Source: a virus. From it: DNA of 32,054 nt. The notes below the pieces were generated by a model. The model made no database searches, was not told the DNA's origin, and saw only the letters and a program-made list of their open reading frames with translations. Of the stretch, positions 14,284 to 23,791 are shown one piece after another; the stretch's first letter is position 1; every line of letters starts with the position of its first letter. Both the position numbers and the translations under genes were made by a program. The DNA lies in IMG/VR virus record IMGVR_UViG_3300010391_000013, positions 1 through 32,054 of that record. One strand, given 5' to 3'.

Positions 14284-17127
14284 TTATGAAGTTGAAAGAA
14301 TTGTTGGATTAGTTGGCTCTGCCCATCCTCCTACAGGAGGAGCTAATCTATTTTTAATATATTTTCTTAATGGTAATATACCTGCTGTAATTTTGGTTTC
14401 CCATCCTATTCCGTCTTGAGAAATTGTATGATGAACTTCGGTTATTCTAAAAATGATATCACGATGACTGTAAGGAGGAGGAAGATTTTTAATCAAAAAA
14501 TACTGAAAAGTTCTTAATCCTCCAATTCCTTGTAATGTAAGATCTACGTATATTCCTGGTTGAATGGCACAATATCTCGGATTATTATCATAATCTTTAT
14601 CATCAATTAATAATCTAAATATTTGTTTTGCAACAGAGGATGGAAGACAAAGTTTTAAATATTCAAATGGGCCCGTTTCAACATCTTGTTTAGTTGCAGT
14701 ATTAGTTCCTCCTGGTAATCCACCTGTACCTCCACTGGTGATTATGCGTTTTGTTGGCCTCTTGTTTATAGTCATTTGAAGAGTTGGATCGTCTTCTGAT
14801 ACATTAAGTTTTTGTGCTACTCCCATCACATCACGAATTTGATCTTTTGCTGTATTTCTTTTTGCCAAGTCACTGTTTAGGTCCCCCTGACTTCTTTCTT
14901 CTGAATTCATTACAATAGCATCTCTAAATTGATAATTTAATAAATCGTGAGGATCTACAAAGACATATTTTGAATTTTGATTATTAACTTCTCCATAAAT
15001 CGCTCTTGTTGCTTGAGCATCCGATAAAGTAGGTTTAAACTTTATAGAACGAATAATACTATCTGCATCGTAATAATCAAATGAATATGTCGGATTAACA
15101 TCTTGCTTTAATTTTTTTTGAGTTCCTAAATAATTTCTATCAATAATAGTCATTATATTATCTGCTTCAATTAAAACCAAATCCCAAAAATCATCGACAG
15201 CATTATTTAAAAGAGATAATAATTTTCTATAAATATCGACATATGAAGCAGTTTTTGGATCTGAATCCAAAACAATATCAGAAAAAGATGAATAGCACAC
15301 ATATATATTTGATAATAATCCAGATACTCCTGACTCCACAACATTTCCTCTTGGAGAATTAGGATCTTTTGGATTCAAAGGATCTCCTAAACCCGTAGGA
15401 CTTGGAGGAAGATTATATGTTGACCACGATGGAACCGAAAAATCATCAATAAAATTAGTATATCCTTTACTAGTTCCACGAGGAGATGTAGTGCTATATT
15501 TATATCTTAAAAAATTAATAACTTCATCATGATCTTCTCTAAAACATGCTGCATTAAAAACTGTTTGCGGAGGTGATTGATAGCATACTCTTCTCAATGT
15601 AAAATCTGCAGGCGCCATACATTCTTCTTCAAAAACAAACTGATCTCCATATAGAGTGTGTTCATCAGGTGCAACAAATCCAAATACTGACGGTTCACTT
15701 TTTGGCCCATAATTCTTTAATCCAATATTACCATAATGAACTTTGGGAGCTCCAGCATTAGGAATCAATACATTTCTATCACAGGAAATCATATTAGGAT
15801 GTGCTCCAATTACACTGCCCATTATATCTACTTGAAACATTGGTTCTCCCTTACCTCCATCAAGAGTTGAAAAATAATTTAATATTTCTACTATCATTCC
15901 CATATTAATCCACACCTTTGACGGTTCAAGTTTGTCTACATTACTTTTATCAAAATCATATTTAGAAGGTTTTCCTAAACCAATCGGGTCATTAAAAAAT
16001 TTTTTCGGTCTTCCAGAAAATACTCCTCTTATATAAGGGCTTTTTACTCCTCTCACTTCATCATTCTTTTCATAAAGAATTGGTCGAATAATATCTCTCC
16101 ATATCACATTTTGAGATTCAATTCCTTTTACACTTCCCGTAACGTAACTTGCTGCTGTAGTTTTAACAACTTCAGCTAGAGGATTTGGTGCTTCTGAAAT
16201 AGCTTTAAGATTAAGTAGTGTTGCATCTTTAGAAATAAAATCCCTTAATGCTTGATAAATTGGCCTTGGTGCATTTTGATCGGTATTATCATTAACAGTA
16301 AGACCCATATCTTTTGATATACCAGCATATAGTCTATCTTTTGATGTAATTTCCGTCATACATAAAATTTTATTTTGATCAATACTCCAATTGAAACTTG
16401 TTATGATTCCGTATAGTACATCATAATTCCCCTTAGATTCTATAATATTTTTCATATAAAGAGGATATGAATTTTTCCAAAGAGTCTTCATTTTAGTTTC
16501 ATCTGCCAAGTTAACCAAAGATACAGGATTAAAATGATTCCATCCCCATTCTAACATAACAGAAATTCCTGGAATCAAAAAGTATGGAGTCATATAAACC
16601 AACTGTTCCCATGAAAAACATGTCCACTCAACTTCTGCACGACGAAATAATTCTTTTTGAACTGTTACTGTGATTTTTGAAATTTCTGGAGTAGGAACAT
16701 GAATTGGATAATTCGATTGTTCTTGTCCCATCAATGAAGGATTTTTTAAAGAATTTTCTATTATATGAGGCATTGGAGGATTTGTAGGAGTATATCCAAT
16801 TACCTGATATTTTGAACTAGGAGCTTCGACCATTCCATAATCTACATTAGCTTCTAATGATTGGAATCCATACGTCTTATAAAATCCTTTACCACCATGA
16901 AATATAAATCTTGGCTTATTTCTAGCTGGGTGACCAGCGGAATTAGAGCACACTCTCACCCAAGGCGTCATTGGCCCGTTGTAAGTATTCCAATCTCCAT
17001 TACTATCCCAATTAGCTTTATTATTAGCAATAAAATTAAAAGACCTAACGGTTTTACGACGATTTAATTCTTCTTGAATTTCTATCGGGATATTTGAGGG
17101 CATCCATGGCACAATTGGCGCAGGCAC
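14284..17127 (-). CDS. Large baseplate-type structural protein (947 aa)
   Basis: Translation most likely begins at GTG 17127, because AAGGAGG stands 9 bases upstream; the next in-frame ATG is at 17103 and has no such site. The protein starts MPAPIVPWMPSNIPIEIQEE and has recognisable phage structural style: Pro/Asn/Tyr-rich, many short strand-like segments, and no catalytic motif or membrane helix. Segments such as YGIITSFNWSIDQNKILCMT and the C-terminal FRITEVHHTISQDGIGWETK resemble baseplate hub or gp27-like beta domains, an inference from style and position next to the gp53-like and tape-measure genes. Its start codon overlaps the last base of the upstream endonuclease gene's TAG stop. Confidence 0.65.
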   Translation of the reverse strand: MPAPIVPWMPSNIPIEIQEELNRRKTVRSFNFIANNKANWDSNGDWNTYNGPMTPWVRVCSNSAGHPARNKPRFIFHGGKGFYKTYGFQSLEANVDYGMVEAPSSKYQVIGYTPTNPPMPHIIENSLKNPSLMGQEQSNYPIHVPTPEISKITVTVQKELFRRAEVEWTCFSWEQLVYMTPYFLIPGISVMLEWGWNHFNPVSLVNLADETKMKTLWKNSYPLYMKNIIESKGNYDVLYGIITSFNWSIDQNKILCMTEITSKDRLYAGISKDMGLTVNDNTDQNAPRPIYQALRDFISKDATLLNLKAISEAPNPLAEVVKTTAASYVTGSVKGIESQNVIWRDIIRPILYEKNDEVRGVKSPYIRGVFSGRPKKFFNDPIGLGKPSKYDFDKSNVDKLEPSKVWINMGMIVEILNYFSTLDGGKGEPMFQVDIMGSVIGAHPNMISCDRNVLIPNAGAPKVHYGNIGLKNYGPKSEPSVFGFVAPDEHTLYGDQFVFEEECMAPADFTLRRVCYQSPPQTVFNAACFREDHDEVINFLRYKYSTTSPRGTSKGYTNFIDDFSVPSWSTYNLPPSPTGLGDPLNPKDPNSPRGNVVESGVSGLLSNIYVCYSSFSDIVLDSDPKTASYVDIYRKLLSLLNNAVDDFWDLVLIEADNIMTIIDRNYLGTQKKLKQDVNPTYSFDYYDADSIIRSIKFKPTLSDAQATRAIYGEVNNQNSKYVFVDPHDLLNYQFRDAIVMNSEERSQGDLNSDLAKRNTAKDQIRDVMGVAQKLNVSEDDPTLQMTINKRPTKRIITSGGTGGLPGGTNTATKQDVETGPFEYLKLCLPSSVAKQIFRLLIDDKDYDNNPRYCAIQPGIYVDLTLQGIGGLRTFQYFLIKNLPPPYSHRDIIFRITEVHHTISQDGIGWETKITAGILPLRKYIKNRLAPPVGGWAEPTNPTILSTS

Positions 17128-17840
17128 TAGGATATCCTCCTTCCCGAAATAACATCATATAGTTCATCATTTTTTTCATTATAACGAATAAACATTTTTG
17201 GGTTTATTTTTTGAATAATTTTCTGTTCACGAATTTTATCTCTTTCTTTTATACTTTTTATTTCGTGTTTTGGTTCATCATACTCAAATACAATATTTTT
17301 TTCTTTATCATAACCATCTAAAGAATAACCTGAAACTTTAATTTCTCCGCCATTAAGAGCATGTCGAAGATTCCACAGATTTTCTTTATTAAGATCATCA
17401 ATATATTTACAAGCATCAATATTGTAATTCGTTTGTGTTCCCAATTTTTTAATTTGTTTTATTTTAGCAATTCTTAATTTCTCTTTAGTAGATTCACTAG
17501 TGATTTTACCTATATGAGAATCACTTTGTTTTTTTCTATACTCATCAGTTCTCATAAAAAATCTATTAACAAATTTTGCGCTTTTTTTGGTGGCACACTT
17601 CTTACATAACCAATTTTCTTTAATTGATCTATTAAAAACTTTTCTATTTGTATATTTTTGTTCGGTGCCGCACTTTGGACAATTCTTCTCCAATTTTTCA
17701 GTTTGGTTAGTTCTTTTTAATTTAGATCTACATATATTACAAAGAGCATTTTTTAATAGAGATGTCTCCAATACTCTTTCAGAACAATAAACCTGCTCTC
17801 CTCCACACTTTGGACAATTCTTTTTCCAAACTTCATTCAT
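17127..17840 (-). CDS. Homing-endonuclease-like protein, zinc fingers + EDxHD-type nuclease
   Basis: Four CxxC pairs (C9/C12, C34/C37, C54/C57, C79/C82) make up two zinc-ribbon-like fingers. Residues 105-125 (QSDSHIGKITSESTKEKLRI) resemble the NUMOD3 DNA-binding module of homing endonucleases. The C-terminal domain has D175, then NIVFEYDEPKH with E186, D188 and H192, the pattern of Vsr-like EDxHD nucleases related to I-Bth0305I. The gene is squeezed between the gp53-like and 947-aa structural genes; its final codons contain the Shine-Dalgarno of the 947-aa gene and its TAG overlaps that gene's GTG. A sigma70-like promoter stands right before its ATG. Confidence 0.8.
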   Translation of the reverse strand: MNEVWKKNCPKCGGEQVYCSERVLETSLLKNALCNICRSKLKRTNQTEKLEKNCPKCGTEQKYTNRKVFNRSIKENWLCKKCATKKSAKFVNRFFMRTDEYRKKQSDSHIGKITSESTKEKLRIAKIKQIKKLGTQTNYNIDACKYIDDLNKENLWNLRHALNGGEIKVSGYSLDGYDKEKNIVFEYDEPKHEIKSIKERDKIREQKIIQKINPKMFIRYNEKNDELYDVISGRRIS

Positions 17841-17845
17841 AATAT

Positions 17846-17874
17846 ATTATACCACGTTTTTATTAAATAATCAA
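17846..17874 (-). promoter_or_regulatory. Sigma70-like promoter of the 237-aa endonuclease gene
   Basis: On the minus strand TTGATT (17874-17869), a 17-base spacer and TATAAT (17851-17846) precede the ATG at 17840 by 5 bases. The -10 box is consensus, the -35 one differs at two positions, and spacing is ideal. Transcription would start at or almost at the ATG, giving a leaderless or near-leaderless message. Confidence 0.7.
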
Positions 17875-17878
17875 TAAC

Positions 17879-18190
17879 TTATTGAATATTACTATCAGCA
17901 TTTAAACTATTAAAATTTACAAGAATTTCGTTAATTTGTGTAGGCACACGGATTTGCCGCCCCGGTGGTACCGACATTCTTGATTTCCCTAAATTATTAG
18001 CTAAAGCAATTACCCACCATAAAGTAGGATCTCCATAATATTTGTATGATAAAGAATCTAAATAATCTGATTCATTTGATATAATTACTATATCAGAATC
18101 TCTAGGATCGATAATTGGATATTGAGTAGTATAATATACTTTTTTTCCATCCCATCTAGCTTGTGTTTGTGTTGAGTTATATCTTTTCAT
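17879..18190 (-). CDS. gp53/LysM-like baseplate wedge protein
   Basis: The 103-aa protein has the short pattern DYLDSLSYKYYGDPTLWWVI, then ALANNLG and PPGRQIRVP. This is the LysM-like tail-protein pattern shared by T4 gp53-type wedge subunits and tail X proteins, in which a small domain places a basic/aromatic face in the baseplate. The N-terminal half (WDGKKVYYTTQYPIIDPRD) is strand-rich. It starts 3 bases after the stop of the large baseplate gene and is followed by the inserted endonuclease gene. Choosing between gp53 and protein X needs homology comparison. Confidence 0.65.
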   Translation of the reverse strand: MKRYNSTQTQARWDGKKVYYTTQYPIIDPRDSDIVIISNESDYLDSLSYKYYGDPTLWWVIALANNLGKSRMSVPPGRQIRVPTQINEILVNFNSLNADSNIQ

Positions 18191-18193
18191 ATT

Positions 18194-20881
18194 TTAAAGT
18201 CCTGGTATTCGTGTTGTAAAATCTGTTAATGGACCAATAGAACTTGGGATGGTTGGATTAGTAACACCTGTCGCACGATTTGATATATTTGATATTGCAT
18301 TAGAAGCTTTTGTATTAATTTGACCATTTTGATTACCTGCTGTAGTTGGTCCCTGTGTTGTAGTAGTTACTGGAGCAGGAGTTGATGGTGTTGGTTGCTT
18401 TACAGGATTATAAGATGGATTTGATTCTATAATATTTTTATGTAAGTATGATGGTTCGGGCATAAATATAGAAGAATCTGTACCTGATGTACCTACAACG
18501 AAATCAGAAGGTAGTGGATTTCCATCCGAGTCCACGAAATTTTCCCAGTTATCAACTTTAGGAGCATGACCAAAATGAGAACCGCCAACTTGAGCACGTT
18601 CTTTTTCAAGAAGAGCACCTTCAACACTTATTTCTGCTTCTCTTGGTAGTTGACCATAACTATCAATTCCTGTAGATTGAGCTTTTATAATTCCATTAAG
18701 ATAATTCCATTCGTCTGAATTATATTGATTAAGAGTTTCCCAAAGTGCGTCTTCAGGAATATTAACGGTAATACTTCTCAACACTATAGGTTGAAATCGA
18801 TATAGATCACCAATTGTAATCATAAACATTGGAGGTACAATAAATCTATTATATACATCATTAAGATTATCCGATTTTGTATAATTTGATGGTTTAGTTG
18901 CACTAGCTAAATAATTTATTTTCTTCCAAGAAGGAAGTAATTCAGTGATACTGTTTATAACGATATTAAATGAAAATGAAAGAGTTCTACTAAATCCATT
19001 ATAAGAATATAATTGATCAGCTCTTCCTAGAAATCTCAATTCATCCCAAAATGCTGTATTACCCTCTGAGATACCCTTCACCGTAGCTCTAAACGGAATA
19101 TATTTTTGATTTACCACATCATAAAAAAAGAATGCAATTAAATCATCTTCATACGGTTTATATTTTGTCCAATTAGCATGTTGTTTTGATAGACCATATT
19201 TATAAGGAATTGGAATAGTTCCATCATTATTTGCTTTCAGAACAGGCAATTGATTAAGTCCATCTGAAGTAAATGTTGTAGCAAATTTTAAATTTTTATT
19301 TGCATTAACTCGTTTATCAAGTGTTGATGGAAGTCTTCTTACATTATTGTTTCTGCCACCTTTTATATCAGTTCCGGTGCTGTATTCTTTTAATGATCCG
19401 TATGTGCCGACTGGAGATAAAGTTGTTGGAACATTATCAAATAAAGGATTATATCCGATAGAAGAATTATCTCCGGATAATAGTAATTTAGAATATGTAG
19501 ATGTTTTAACAATATATTCTGTATCTTGAGATCCAATTTTATTTATTACATCTTTGAGAGTATTAGACACTCTATCTACTTTACCATCTGGAGATAATGT
19601 ATCAGCAAATTTGGAATCATATTTTTTGGTGGAATCAGCATAATAACCAAATTGAACCATCATGTCAGAATTATGAAAATCTCCATCTTTTGTTATTCCT
19701 ATTACATTTCCATATTTACTATTATTGTTAATTGTATATCCTACACCTCTTCCTTTAATAGAAGGCCCGTTGTATCCTTTACTAATATTTACAGGAAGAA
19801 ATCCACCGGGAACAGCATATATTTTTTGTCTTAAAAATGTAGAATAGTGATTTCCTGCTGTAGATGGAAATAATGCAGTTATACCCTTTCCAATTAAAGC
19901 CATCGGATTACTTACAATACTTATAACAGAATTTACCAAATTTGTTGCTTGAGTAAGAAGAGTTGTACGTTGAGGAGGTAAATCTGCTTGTGTTATAGGA
20001 TTTGGATACCACGGCTGACTTACATTTAATCTATCACTTATAGCCATTATTCCATACGATGCTTCATCTGCTCTATATATCGTTCCTGGTGGTTGACTTG
20101 GAGCTGATCCAAAAATTTGTCCAATTGCACCCTTTAAACTCGAAATAATTCCTTTAGAAATTTTTCCTCCAATTCCACCGGTTGAAGGTGTCGGAAATGC
20201 TTTACTAAAATTAGCATCTGCTATTTTAGCATCTCCACCACGAAGCAATCCTTTTCCTTGGCCTGTATTATAATCTGATAAAGCTGAAGCTGGAGCAGCA
20301 CTTGCTGGTTTAGTATATCCAGCACTCGGTATAAAATTCCCCAAACCAGCAGCATTTATTAAACCAGCTATATTTGTTTCAATGTGACGAGTTGGACGGC
20401 CTAATAATCCAATCGTCATCGGTTGAACAGTAGATAATAAAACAGAAAGAGGATTATATATTCTTGTTTCGTCAAATGGTTGTAGCCGCTGTATTAAAAA
20501 TTGAGTTCCTAACCATTGAACACCCCAAGACGATACTTGCCATTTAGCTACTCTTACAACATCATTAAAAGTATCCTGAGAAACATTAACAATAGATAAT
20601 ACAGATTTTGCTATAGATGGTAATCCTGTTATAATTCCTTTATCTTTTTCATCAATGTAGGTATAAACAAATGGTTGTTGATTGGATAATAAACCACCTA
20701 AAAGATTATAATTGTAATTTGTATACGGAGAAAACTTGTGGTAAATATCATGATAATTATACTGCCACAATAAACTTATCTTATCTACTTGTGGTACTGT
20801 TGGCCAGTTGGCAGGAACATTTCTAACAAGTGGAGGAAACCCCGTTAAAGCTAATACACTATCTACTCTTGTTTGACTCAT
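18194..20881 (-). CDS. Large baseplate/tail structural protein (about 895 aa)
   Basis: Unrecognised at family level but clearly structural. From the ATG at 20881 it begins MSQTRVDSVLALTGFPPLV. It is rich in Asn, Ser, Pro, Gly and Tyr, with beta-rich stretches such as YSYNGFSRTLSFSFNIVINS and MFMITIGDLYRFQPIVLRSI in the last third. This last part resembles the beta domains of baseplate proteins. The C-terminal about 90 residues are a Thr/Pro/Ser-rich linker (TPSTPAPVTTTTQGPTTAG). An ATG at 20911 overlaps the tape-measure stop and adds 10 residues (MFNICKRNNF). The later start is preferred because AAAAGAAA lies 8 bases before it, but this is not certain. Confidence 0.65.
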   Translation of the reverse strand: MSQTRVDSVLALTGFPPLVRNVPANWPTVPQVDKISLLWQYNYHDIYHKFSPYTNYNYNLLGGLLSNQQPFVYTYIDEKDKGIITGLPSIAKSVLSIVNVSQDTFNDVVRVAKWQVSSWGVQWLGTQFLIQRLQPFDETRIYNPLSVLLSTVQPMTIGLLGRPTRHIETNIAGLINAAGLGNFIPSAGYTKPASAAPASALSDYNTGQGKGLLRGGDAKIADANFSKAFPTPSTGGIGGKISKGIISSLKGAIGQIFGSAPSQPPGTIYRADEASYGIMAISDRLNVSQPWYPNPITQADLPPQRTTLLTQATNLVNSVISIVSNPMALIGKGITALFPSTAGNHYSTFLRQKIYAVPGGFLPVNISKGYNGPSIKGRGVGYTINNNSKYGNVIGITKDGDFHNSDMMVQFGYYADSTKKYDSKFADTLSPDGKVDRVSNTLKDVINKIGSQDTEYIVKTSTYSKLLLSGDNSSIGYNPLFDNVPTTLSPVGTYGSLKEYSTGTDIKGGRNNNVRRLPSTLDKRVNANKNLKFATTFTSDGLNQLPVLKANNDGTIPIPYKYGLSKQHANWTKYKPYEDDLIAFFFYDVVNQKYIPFRATVKGISEGNTAFWDELRFLGRADQLYSYNGFSRTLSFSFNIVINSITELLPSWKKINYLASATKPSNYTKSDNLNDVYNRFIVPPMFMITIGDLYRFQPIVLRSITVNIPEDALWETLNQYNSDEWNYLNGIIKAQSTGIDSYGQLPREAEISVEGALLEKERAQVGGSHFGHAPKVDNWENFVDSDGNPLPSDFVVGTSGTDSSIFMPEPSYLHKNIIESNPSYNPVKQPTPSTPAPVTTTTQGPTTAGNQNGQINTKASNAISNISNRATGVTNPTIPSSIGPLTDFTTRIPGL

Positions 20882-20903
20882 AAAATTATTTCTTTTACAT
20901 ATA

Positions 20904-23429
20904 TTAAACATAACTGGGTTGTGGCGATTTTGGACCAGTAAAAGCTAAAGATCTGGCCATGCCGGAATCAAAAGTAGAAGCAGCTACATTAACATTAGCT
21001 TTAATGCTTCCTTTCTCCATACTACTTCGTAGATTATCTACAGCAATTCTAACACTTTCTAAAGCTTTAACTATCTCTTCATTTCCTTTTTGATTTTGTT
21101 GAGCTGCAATACCTGTCGATTTAACTATAATATCTTGAATCTTACCAATTTTAATATCAGGAATAGCATTTATTTCTCGACTAATACCACTAATAGTTTC
21201 TGATAGATTCTTAAATTGTGTTAATACTTGTGTTATACTTAAACCAGCAATTTTTTCCAAAGCATTTGCAACCCTAGTCAACCCCAATCCTAATTCCATC
21301 GTTGCTATTCCTGCTCTCTCCATCGGGCCGTTAGCAAACATTAGAGCCAATCCTAAAGCTGTAAATCCTCCAGCCAATAATGGTAAAAATATAGCAGTAG
21401 GAATTAACATATAAGCAGCACCAGCTATAGCTGTTAAACCAGCAGCCATATTTAATAAATCAATGCCATCCATTGCCTTAATAGCATCACCGAATAACTT
21501 AAATGCAAATGCAGCTGGTATTAAAGATACACTAAGAATAAATAAAGCAGCAGCTCCGGCCAATAGAGCAACATTTAATCCTGGTATCATCATTATAGCA
21601 CCCAGAGCCAAAACTGCAGTAACTAAAATCCCCAAACTTGCAGCCATAACAGCAAACGTTTTCCATTCTACGCCTTGCATTAATTTCAAAGCATAAGCTA
21701 GTGGAATAAGAGAGGTAGCAACCAAAAGTAATCCAAAAGCGCCTTTTATAACACTATCGGTTCCAAATCTTCTTACTCCTCCAGCAACACCACCAAGCAT
21801 ATTACCTACAGATTTTCCAACTCCTACCATCACCAAAGAAACAGCTTTTCCCAATACTTTCAAACCACCCATTACTATTAACACTCCTCCTATTGAAGCA
21901 ACCCACTTATTTGTGTGTGAGTGAATAGCCTGTAATATAGAAGCAATTTTAGGAAGAACCCACGTAGCTAAATCAACAAGAGGTTGAAATGCCGTTTGAT
22001 AAATTGATTTCAAAGCTAATGAAATTGCTTGCATTGATTTTTGGTTAGAGAGATTCATTAAATTATTTCTTGCACTTTCGGCTGTAGATTTAGCTATATC
22101 ATTGGTAGATGCTACCAATTTATCATATTCCGCTACCTCTTTTGCAAGACTACCATCTCTTCTAATTCTACTCATTTCTCTATCAGCTTGTAGCATCTTT
22201 CCTATTTGATCCGAAGATTTACCTAATGCTGTTGCTACAGCTTCTTGTTGAAATGGATCCAGATCTTCAAACCTTGTTTTCTGAGCAATAGATAAAATTT
22301 CTTTGTTTAGACCAGCAAGATCTTTTCTATATGATAATTCACGAGCTCTTTGAAGATTAATTGATTCTCCTAAAAGAACACTGGCTTCCATTTCAGCTTT
22401 TACACTATCAGTAAATTTTATCAATTTTGATGCGGAGTCGGCTGCAGCAGATAATGAAGTTCCCATTTTTCTAGCTTCTACAGCAGCTTTAGCTAGAGCT
22501 AATGGATTTCTAACAAAAAATCTATAAGTGGTTTCCGATTTTGCTGCTACATCTTTCATTACATCATCAAGTTTAGTTCCTGCAGCAGCAGATAAACGAG
22601 AAGTAAATAAAGCCATATCCTTTTGAGCATCCATCGTACTTCTACCCATCATTCCCATAGTAGTAGCAAATTCAGCAGAAGTATCTTGTGATATACCAAG
22701 TTGTTTATTCATCAATGCGATATCATCACGCACTTGAGCTGTTGCAGCCTGCCACGTTCCTATAGCGCCACTTACAGCTTGAAGAGACCCATATAACTCT
22801 TTTGCAGATACTCCGGTCTGATACATATCAAAATGTGCATTTCTTACACTTTGTTCTATATCCGCTGTATCAGACCTAATAAATCCCATCGTGATACGAA
22901 AATCGGCTGCAGCAGAATCAATTTCATCAAAAATACCTTTAAAAACTTTAAGTAAACCTGTTATTACCATGAGGGAAGCTGCAAATGGATTTTCTCTGGC
23001 CAATTTATTAAAATCTTCAAGATATTTTAAAGATTTACCTAATCCTAATTCATTATAAAGATCAGTTAATTTAGCTTTAAGTGATTCTTCTGATGAAATA
23101 TTTTTTTGGAGATTTAATTCTTCATTTTTTTTTCTACCAATTTCCTTTACCAAATCTACAGTAGAAGTAAGATGCCCATTGCCACGTTCTATTTCTTTAT
23201 TAAATACAGAAGTTAAATCACTAATGTCTTTTTGAAGATTATTTACTTCTCGTTTTTTACCTGAAAGTTTATTAGTACTATTTAAAATATTATTTTCAAT
23301 AGAATCAATTTCATTTAATACATCTCTATTAGCCTCATTAATTGCTCCTTGTTCTCTTAGTATACCTCTAAGCCTAGAAGCTAAATTTATCTGTTCTTCA
23401 AAATTTTCTGTTGTTTTTGGATCCGCCAT
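20904..23429 (-). CDS. Tail tape-measure protein
   Basis: Sets tail length and is threaded through the tail tube. The 841-aa chain starts with long coiled-coil helices (residues about 1-125, e.g. LRGILREQGAINEANRD). A helical middle follows. Several hydrophobic helices in residues about 520-690 (for example VLIVMGGLKVLG, FGLLLVATSLIPLAYAL, LLAGAAALFILSVSLI) suit membrane insertion on DNA delivery. The C-terminus is helical and polar. This order and size, and the position directly after the gp26-like protein and its overlapping ORF, are typical of tape-measure genes. No lysozyme or peptidase domain was noticed. Confidence 0.88.
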   Translation of the reverse strand: MADPKTTENFEEQINLASRLRGILREQGAINEANRDVLNEIDSIENNILNSTNKLSGKKREVNNLQKDISDLTSVFNKEIERGNGHLTSTVDLVKEIGRKKNEELNLQKNISSEESLKAKLTDLYNELGLGKSLKYLEDFNKLARENPFAASLMVITGLLKVFKGIFDEIDSAAADFRITMGFIRSDTADIEQSVRNAHFDMYQTGVSAKELYGSLQAVSGAIGTWQAATAQVRDDIALMNKQLGISQDTSAEFATTMGMMGRSTMDAQKDMALFTSRLSAAAGTKLDDVMKDVAAKSETTYRFFVRNPLALAKAAVEARKMGTSLSAAADSASKLIKFTDSVKAEMEASVLLGESINLQRARELSYRKDLAGLNKEILSIAQKTRFEDLDPFQQEAVATALGKSSDQIGKMLQADREMSRIRRDGSLAKEVAEYDKLVASTNDIAKSTAESARNNLMNLSNQKSMQAISLALKSIYQTAFQPLVDLATWVLPKIASILQAIHSHTNKWVASIGGVLIVMGGLKVLGKAVSLVMVGVGKSVGNMLGGVAGGVRRFGTDSVIKGAFGLLLVATSLIPLAYALKLMQGVEWKTFAVMAASLGILVTAVLALGAIMMIPGLNVALLAGAAALFILSVSLIPAAFAFKLFGDAIKAMDGIDLLNMAAGLTAIAGAAYMLIPTAIFLPLLAGGFTALGLALMFANGPMERAGIATMELGLGLTRVANALEKIAGLSITQVLTQFKNLSETISGISREINAIPDIKIGKIQDIIVKSTGIAAQQNQKGNEEIVKALESVRIAVDNLRSSMEKGSIKANVNVAASTFDSGMARSLAFTGPKSPQPSYV

Positions 23430-23485
23430 AATAGTTTATATTCTAATGAATATAAATAGTGTAAATGTTGTGGATTTAGAGTGGT

Positions 23486-23791
23486 TTATTTTGAAGGTCT
23501 ACGTGAAGAGATATTAGGAGGAGGACCCCTTGGAATTGGACTTGTGGAGGTAGATTGTTTATCTTGAGCTTCTTTTTCTTTTTGTTTCTGGTTTATTAAC
23601 CACTTTAAATTCAAAGCTCTCAAAGATATTGGCATAGAATATGCTTCATCATGAGTAATTCCACCACCTCCCTGACTACTACTGTTATAGTAGATTGTAG
23701 CTATTTCATCGTGAACACGAAGTTTATCCTCAGGAGTCAATGTCAGGCCATAGAAAGGAGAGACCCATTGGGATATCTTGCCTCCTCTCAT
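23486..23791 (-). CDS. Small ORF overlapping the gp26-like gene, ahead of the tape measure
   Basis: From ATG at 23791 (101 aa, MRGGKISQWVSPFYGLTLTP...) the ORF overlaps the end of the gp26-like gene by 62 bases in the +1 frame. An in-frame TTG at 23818 would add 9 residues. The middle has ITHDEAYSMPISLRAL, resembling the 'dd.y.MP...R' pattern of small tail-assembly proteins, and the C-terminus is a Pro/Ser/Arg-rich tail (SPIPRGPPPNISSRRPSK). Overlap of two ORFs just before the tape measure is the usual layout of tail-assembly chaperones; whether it is translated alone or as a fusion by frameshifting is open. No clear Shine-Dalgarno precedes the ATG. Confidence 0.6.
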   Translation of the reverse strand: MRGGKISQWVSPFYGLTLTPEDKLRVHDEIATIYYNSSSQGGGGITHDEAYSMPISLRALNLKWLINQKQKEKEAQDKQSTSTSPIPRGPPPNISSRRPSK

